Below, one piece after another: positions 58,678-64,000 of a DNA stretch of 64,000 nucleotides. The first letter of the stretch is position 1. Each line of letters begins with the position of its first letter. Made by a program: the position numbers and the translations under genes. Origin of the DNA: Chthoniobacter flavus. GTDB taxonomy: Bacteria; Verrucomicrobiota; Verrucomicrobiia; Chthoniobacterales; Chthoniobacteraceae. Under the pieces are notes generated by a model. The model did no database searches. It saw only the letters and a list, made by a program, of their open reading frames with translations, and had not been told where the DNA came from. The stretch lies in contig CAMAUX010000003.1 in NCBI GenBank assembly GCA_945861435.1, positions 62,001 to 126,000 on the forward strand. The letters are read 5' to 3'.

Positions 58678-61600
58678 ATGAACAAAAAATCCTCCCGCAT
58701 CCCACGGCTGGACGCCTCCTCAGGCCTCCTGCGCGCGCCCTTCCGTTTGCCGCGCAGAAAAGCCGCGCTCCCGCGTCCACGCAGGATCTTCAGCCCGCTC
58801 GGCATCTCCCTCTCCAGCTGCGCTTCCGCTCTCGCTCTCTGCGGCGCACTGTTTTCCGGCACAGGCGCGGCCAAGGCCGCAACGCTCTACTGGGACTCGG
58901 ATTCTATCGGCATCAACAACACCCTCTCCGGCGGCGGACTCGGTGGTCTGGGCACGTGGGGCACCTCGGCGAACCAGTGGTGGAACGGCGCCGCGAGCCT
59001 TTCCAATCAGGCGTGGAATAATTCCAACAACGACACCGCAGTGTTCTGGGGCACGGCCGGCACCGTTACCCTTGGCACCGGCATCACCGTGGGCGGGCTG
59101 CAATTCAACACCACTGGTTACACGCTGGGTGTCGCGGGCAACACGCTCACCTTCGGCGCCAACTCCAACGTCACTCTCAACAACATCGCTGCGACCACCA
59201 TCGCTGCGAACATCGCCGGCTCGGGGAGTCTGAACATCAACGGCGGCGCCTTCGCCGGTCTCACGGCCGGAACCCTGACCATGACTGGCACGGGCTCCAG
59301 CTTCACCGGCGGAGTGACCATCGGCAACTCCATGACCGTCACCCTCTCGGGCACGACGAACACCGCCTTCTCCAACCTCTCCTCCGGTCTCACGCTCAAC
59401 ACCGGGAGCAACCTCAACATCGTCAACACCACGACGGACACGGCGCTCACCCACGTCAACGCCGCTGCGGCGATCACCGGCAACGGCGGCACCATCAGCT
59501 ACACGAACACGGCGGGCGCCATCAATTACGCCATGTCGCTGGGTGCCTACACGGCTGCCTCCGGCCAGAACGTCATCATCTCCACCAACGCCACCAACGC
59601 GGGCAGCACGGAGGTGCTCACCCTCGCCTCCCTTGCGCAGTCGGGCACCGGCACCCTCGCGCTCGTGGGCGGTGGCGGCCTCAACACGGCGACCAACCAG
59701 ATGGTCGTCACGGGCGCTTCCGGAGCCACCGCCGCAAACCAGATCATCGCGCCGTGGCTCACCACCGGCACGGCGGCTGGCACGCAGTCGGATTACGCCG
59801 TGTACAATGCCAGCAAGCAGGTGGTGGGGGTGGGAACCCTCACGGCCCTGCCCGTCACCGGCGCGGCGTTACAGGCCTACCAGTTGGCCGGCGCGCAGAC
59901 GCAGACCGGCACCAGCAACATCACCGCGCTCAAGTTCACCGGTGCGGCGACAACGTTCACCCTGGCCTCGGGCGCGAACCTTGGCACCACGGGCATCCTG
60001 AACGCCGGCACCGGTGCCCTCACCATTGCACCCGGCACCGGCGGTGTGGTGACCCTCCCTTCCACCACCTCCGCGAATCTCTACCTGAACACCGGCATCA
60101 ATCAGGGCATCATCATTCAAGGCCCCATCAATGACAACGGAGCGGGTGTCCTCACCCTCGTCGTCAGCGGGCCCAACACCGTCACGTTGAACCTGACGGG
60201 CACGAGCACTTTCAGCGGCGGAACGGTCGTCAACAGCGGCACGTTCAGGATCAACGGCGACGGCAATCTCGGCGCGGCGACAGGCGGCCTCTCCTTCAAC
60301 GGCAACGCCGGTTTCAACCTTCAGGCCGCGATGACCATCGGCACGGTGGGCACGCCCGCCAACCGCGCCATCTCCCTGAACAACGGGGCCATCGCCACCG
60401 TCACCACCAACGCATTCAACCACTCCCTCATCGGGAATATCTCCGGCACCGGTGGGATCAGCCTCTCGGGCACCAGCGGCAACACATTCACCCTCGGCCA
60501 GAGCGGGTCCACCAGCACCTACACGGGGCCCACCCAGATCTCCTCAGGCACCCTCAAGGCGGGGGTGACCAACGCATTCGGTTCCAACTCCGCGATGGTC
60601 CTCGCCAACACCGCGGGCGTCGTGCTCGACATCACCGGATTCGACACCGCCATCGGCTCCCTCTCCGGTGCCGGCCCCACGGGTGGAACCATCACACTCG
60701 GCACCAACACCCTCACCGTCGGCGGCAACAACGAAAGCACCACCTTCGCCGGCGTCATCGGCACGGGCAGCACCGCCGGCGTTCTCACCAAGACCGGCTC
60801 CGGCATTCTGACCCTCACAGGAACCAACCTCTACACCGGCGGCACGAACATCAACGGCGGCCTGATCAACATCACCTCCCTCGCCAATCTCGGCACTGCC
60901 GGCATCGCCTTCAACGGCGGCGGCGTCCAGTTCGCTTCGCCTGGAGTGGACCCTTCCGCGCGCACGCTCACATTCACCGGTGCCGCCGTCATCGACACCA
61001 ACAACAACCAGATCATCTTTGCCAACCCCGTCGGCAACAACGGCGCGGGTGGCATCACCAAAAACGGCGTCGGCACCCTCGTGCTTCAAGGAGCCAACAC
61101 CAACACCGGTGGAGCCATCGTCAATGCCGGCGTGCTCAGCCTTCAGAACGCCCAGGCCCTTGGCACCGGAAGCACCGGCACGATCGTCGTCAACTCCGGC
61201 GCCACACTCGCTCTCCAATCCTCCAGCGGCACCCCGAGTTTCGGCTCCAAGGCTCTCTCCCTCAGTGGCACCGGCTCCCTCGCTGGCCAGTCCGGCGCGC
61301 TCGTCAACGTCGCCGGCACCAACACCTACGCGGGCACGCTTTCCCTCAGCGCCAACGCCACCATCTCCTCCGACGCAGGCTCGCTCACCCTCAGCGACAC
61401 CAGCGCCATCACCGGCTCCGGATTCACCCTCACCCTTGCCGGCGCCAGCAGCGGCACCCTCGCGGGCGCGCTCCAGACCGGGGCAGGGGGACTCGTGAAA
61501 ACCGGTTCCGGCACGTGGACACTTTCCTCCACCACGGCCAACTTCACCGGCCCCACCAGTATCACCGGCGGCACCCTCAGTATCGTCGGCGGCGCGCTCG

Positions 61601-64000
61601 GTTCGACCTCCGGCACCACCCTTGGCGGCGGCATCCTCAACCTCACCAGCGGCAGTCAGAACGCGGGCGCTCTCACCCTCGCGGCTGGCACCTCCAACAC
61701 GGTCATCGTCGGCTCCGGTGCAGCGCTCACCACGGGCGCATTCTCCCGCAGCACCGGCGGCCTCGTCGCCTTCGACACCTCCGCCGGCGGCTCCCTGCCG
61801 ACTTCCGCCACCGGCTCCGGCGCCAACAACCTGCTCGGTTACGCCACGATCACCGACTCCACCGGCACCGGCATCGCGCAGGTGAGCGGCGGCAGTATCG
61901 TGCGCTTTGCTCCCTCCTCCTCCGCCTCCGTGCTGGCGGACAACAGCAACAGCGCCACCACCGACTTCACCACCGCCGGCATGGCCGCAAACCCGCTTGC
62001 ATGGAGCAACGGCATCACCGCGCGCTCCGTCAATTCGCTCACCTTCGACACCGCCTCCGGCGCGCAGACCGTGAATCTCGGCGCCTCCGGCAACGTGCTC
62101 ACCCTCGCGAGCGGCGCCCTCCAGCTCATCGGCTCGGCGAATGGCACCCTCACCGGCGGCCAGCTCGGCGCCAGTGGATCCGAGGTCTTCGTGCATCAGA
62201 ACGGCACGGGCTCCCTGCTTGTGCAAAGCCCCGTGAGCGGCGGCGCGGGATCACTCACAAAGCGCGGCACCGGCACCCTGCAACTCTCCGGTGCCAGCAC
62301 CTACACGGGCGCCACCATCATCAACGGCGGCACAGTGAAGGCCGGTTCCTCCAGCCTGTTCACCATCGCCACGGTCGACAGCACAAACAGCGCGGGATAC
62401 CTCACCTCCGCCGGTGGTCCGCTGGGAGTCGGTTCCGCGGTCACTCTGGCCAACGTCTCGGGTGCGGCCCTCGATCTCAATGGCTTCAGTGTCGCCATCG
62501 GCTCCCTTTCCGGCGGCGGCACCACGGGCGGCAATCTTCTGCTGGGAAGCGGCGGCACCCTCATCGTGGGCGGCGGCGATCTGATCAACAACGTCGGAGC
62601 CGCGAACATCGGCACCACCTTCGGCGGCATCATCTCCGGCACCGGCAATCTCACCATCGCCGGCGGCGGCAGTCTCACCCTCACGAACAGCTCCAGTAGT
62701 TTCTCCGGTCAGGTCAACGTCAACAGCGGCACCTTGGTTCTCAGTGGCAATCTGCCTGTGAACACCAACAGCCTGCTGGGCAACAGCAATGCGGTGATCG
62801 CGGTCAACGGCATCTCCTCCACGCAGGGCCTGCCCGGCGGCACGCTTGTCATCCAAGGCGGGCTCGGAGTCACGGGCGTCACCATCGACCGCAGCATCAG
62901 CATCTCCGGTCGTGGGAACAACACCGTCGGTGGTGCGCTCATCAATATCGGCAACAACACCTACAACGGCTTCATCACCACCTCCAACAGCTCGGAAACC
63001 CGCGTCGGCTCGGTTGCGGGCACCTGGACCTTGGGCAATGCCGGCCAGCTCTATCTCGGCACCACAAACACCTCCTTCTACCCCACCATCGGTGTGGGTA
63101 ACATCGTCCTCAACGGCATCGTCGGCGGGGGCGCGGTCGGCGCCTATGCCCTCCAGGTGGCGAAGTCCGGCCTGCTCGACAAGACGCTCCTGCTCAACAA
63201 TTACACCAACAATCAGATCGGGGACATCCGCCTCGATAGCGGCACCATCCGCATCTCCAACGGCGGAGCGATCGGAGCCACGACCTCGACCAATGCGCTG
63301 CGCGGCACCGCCGGCACCTTTGAAATTCGCACGGACGCAGGCTCCAGCTTCAGCACCAAGAGCTTCAGTCAGGCGGACGGGAATCAGGGGATCTTGGTGG
63401 ACCGCGCCGTGGGCGGTGCAGGTCTCAATCAGACCGTGACGTTCGGCAACTTGAATCAGGGCAACAACAGATCCCTGACGTTCAGCGGGCGCAATGGCAC
63501 CAACCTCACCTTCGCCGCCATGATTGGCAACGGAAACGGGAACAACGCGGAATCCTTCACCGTCAACCTCAACGGCACCCTGACTTTCACCGGGGACATC
63601 TGGGGAGAAGGGAACAATGCTCAGACGCTGACGATCACCTCCACGGGTGCGACCGTTCTCACGGGCAACATCACCGCCAGCGCCACCACCTCTGCCGCAA
63701 GCTTCACCAAGGCGGGCACCGGCCCGATGACGATCGGTGGCACGGCGGGCACCTTCAACGGCAATGCCAACGTCAACGCCGGCACGCTCAATATCAGTGA
63801 CATCGGGGCCCTGAATGCAACGAGCACAAGCGCCACCGGGGGCAATCAGGCCGGCGTTGTCGTCTTCGGCGGCGGCACCCTGAACTACACCGGGGCCGGG
63901 CAGACATGGACCAACAAGGTGCTGCTGCTCAATGCCACCAACGCCATCCTCACCAGTAACGGCACCGGTGTGCTTGTCCTGCCGAAGAACGTCTCCACCA
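58678..64000 (+). CDS. Second giant autotransporter-associated beta-strand-repeat protein (3' part outside window)
   Basis: The frame from the ATG at 58678 (MNKKSSRIPRLDASSG) is open to the right edge: at least 1,774 residues, no stop seen. A basic N-terminus is followed by a hydrophobic export segment (SLSSCASALALCGALFSG) ending near AAKA. The first mature module, ATLYWDSDSIG to NNSNNDTAVFWG, parallels the first module of the upstream giant protein. PATR repeats follow, e.g. LTGTSTFSGGTVVNSGTFRI, LTGTNLYTGGTNINGGLINI and GASTYTGATIINGGTVKAG. It is a probable surface adhesin or sheath protein. Whether it ends in PEP-CTERM or an autotransporter barrel cannot be seen. Confidence 0.93.
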   Translation, partial: MNKKSSRIPRLDASSGLLRAPFRLPRRKAALPRPRRIFSPLGISLSSCASALALCGALFSGTGAAKAATLYWDSDSIGINNTLSGGGLGGLGTWGTSANQWWNGAASLSNQAWNNSNNDTAVFWGTAGTVTLGTGITVGGLQFNTTGYTLGVAGNTLTFGANSNVTLNNIAATTIAANIAGSGSLNINGGAFAGLTAGTLTMTGTGSSFTGGVTIGNSMTVTLSGTTNTAFSNLSSGLTLNTGSNLNIVNTTTDTALTHVNAAAAITGNGGTISYTNTAGAINYAMSLGAYTAASGQNVIISTNATNAGSTEVLTLASLAQSGTGTLALVGGGGLNTATNQMVVTGASGATAANQIIAPWLTTGTAAGTQSDYAVYNASKQVVGVGTLTALPVTGAALQAYQLAGAQTQTGTSNITALKFTGAATTFTLASGANLGTTGILNAGTGALTIAPGTGGVVTLPSTTSANLYLNTGINQGIIIQGPINDNGAGVLTLVVSGPNTVTLNLTGTSTFSGGTVVNSGTFRINGDGNLGAATGGLSFNGNAGFNLQAAMTIGTVGTPANRAISLNNGAIATVTTNAFNHSLIGNISGTGGISLSGTSGNTFTLGQSGSTSTYTGPTQISSGTLKAGVTNAFGSNSAMVLANTAGVVLDITGFDTAIGSLSGAGPTGGTITLGTNTLTVGGNNESTTFAGVIGTGSTAGVLTKTGSGILTLTGTNLYTGGTNINGGLINITSLANLGTAGIAFNGGGVQFASPGVDPSARTLTFTGAAVIDTNNNQIIFANPVGNNGAGGITKNGVGTLVLQGANTNTGGAIVNAGVLSLQNAQALGTGSTGTIVVNSGATLALQSSSGTPSFGSKALSLSGTGSLAGQSGALVNVAGTNTYAGTLSLSANATISSDAGSLTLSDTSAITGSGFTLTLAGASSGTLAGALQTGAGGLVKTGSGTWTLSSTTANFTGPTSITGGTLSIVGGALGSTSGTTLGGGILNLTSGSQNAGALTLAAGTSNTVIVGSGAALTTGAFSRSTGGLVAFDTSAGGSLPTSATGSGANNLLGYATITDSTGTGIAQVSGGSIVRFAPSSSASVLADNSNSATTDFTTAGMAANPLAWSNGITARSVNSLTFDTASGAQTVNLGASGNVLTLASGALQLIGSANGTLTGGQLGASGSEVFVHQNGTGSLLVQSPVSGGAGSLTKRGTGTLQLSGASTYTGATIINGGTVKAGSSSLFTIATVDSTNSAGYLTSAGGPLGVGSAVTLANVSGAALDLNGFSVAIGSLSGGGTTGGNLLLGSGGTLIVGGGDLINNVGAANIGTTFGGIISGTGNLTIAGGGSLTLTNSSSSFSGQVNVNSGTLVLSGNLPVNTNSLLGNSNAVIAVNGISSTQGLPGGTLVIQGGLGVTGVTIDRSISISGRGNNTVGGALINIGNNTYNGFITTSNSSETRVGSVAGTWTLGNAGQLYLGTTNTSFYPTIGVGNIVLNGIVGGGAVGAYALQVAKSGLLDKTLLLNNYTNNQIGDIRLDSGTIRISNGGAIGATTSTNALRGTAGTFEIRTDAGSSFSTKSFSQADGNQGILVDRAVGGAGLNQTVTFGNLNQGNNRSLTFSGRNGTNLTFAAMIGNGNGNNAESFTVNLNGTLTFTGDIWGEGNNAQTLTITSTGATVLTGNITASATTSAASFTKAGTGPMTIGGTAGTFNGNANVNAGTLNISDIGALNATSTSATGGNQAGVVVFGGGTLNYTGAGQTWTNKVLLLNATNAILTSNGTGVLVLPKNVST

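Overview
The window looks like a chromosomal segment of a GC-rich member of the PVC superphylum, most likely Verrucomicrobiota. The evidence is protein families typical of that group: PSCyt1/DUF1549/DUF1553 and DUF1501 proteins, a TIGR02604/TIGR02603-type dehydrogenase with HEAT repeats and a haem motif, giant autotransporter-associated beta-strand-repeat proteins, and a PEP-CTERM sorting signal. These sit beside a canonical bacterial tuf-secE-nusG-rplKAJL-rpoBC block. No prophage, IS element or CRISPR array was seen.

Layout. 1-6.7 kb: housekeeping and small genes: a DUF1460 protein cut by the left edge, an FmdB-like zinc-ribbon gene with a probable frameshift, a membrane protein, a glutaredoxin, a glycine-rich RRM protein, uracil phosphoribosyltransferase, a zinc amidase, a YmdB-type phosphodiesterase and a GYF/Yip1 membrane protein. 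6.7-20.1 kb: promoter/terminator cassette, tRNA-Thr, tuf, tRNA-Trp, secE, nusG, rplK, rplA, rplJ, rplL, rpoB, rpoC, with hairpins at most junctions. 20.1-25.5 kb: PduO-type cobalamin adenosyltransferase, gmhA translationally coupled to a prepilin peptidase, and a cobalamin riboswitch upstream of a BtuB-like TonB receptor, divergent from a DUF6580 membrane protein. 25.6-39.8 kb: accessory catabolism: secreted dehydrogenase, phosphodiesterase, PIG-L deacetylase, NagB-like isomerase, TauE/SafE transporter, alpha/beta hydrolase, a DUF1501 + PSCyt1/PSD1 pair and an FGGY kinase, with two repeat-bearing intergenic regions. 40.2-64 kb: a 5,244-residue PEP-CTERM beta-strand-repeat protein, a two-component system, and a second giant beta-repeat gene running off the right edge.

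How parts fit: the cobalamin functions (riboswitch, receptor, DUF6580, adenosyltransferase) look like one import/activation theme. The PIG-L/NagB-like/TauE/hydrolase row, followed on the other strand by PVC secreted proteins and a sugar kinase, suggests use of modified (perhaps amino- or sulfated) sugars. The two giant surface proteins flanking a response regulator/histidine kinase pair form a candidate regulated surface system.

Two genome-scale signals stand out. The + strand is G-rich through about 1-43 kb whatever the gene strand, and becomes strongly C-rich from about 45 kb on, inside the giant gene. Many highly expressed genes start behind A/C-rich leaders with no visible Shine-Dalgarno sequence.
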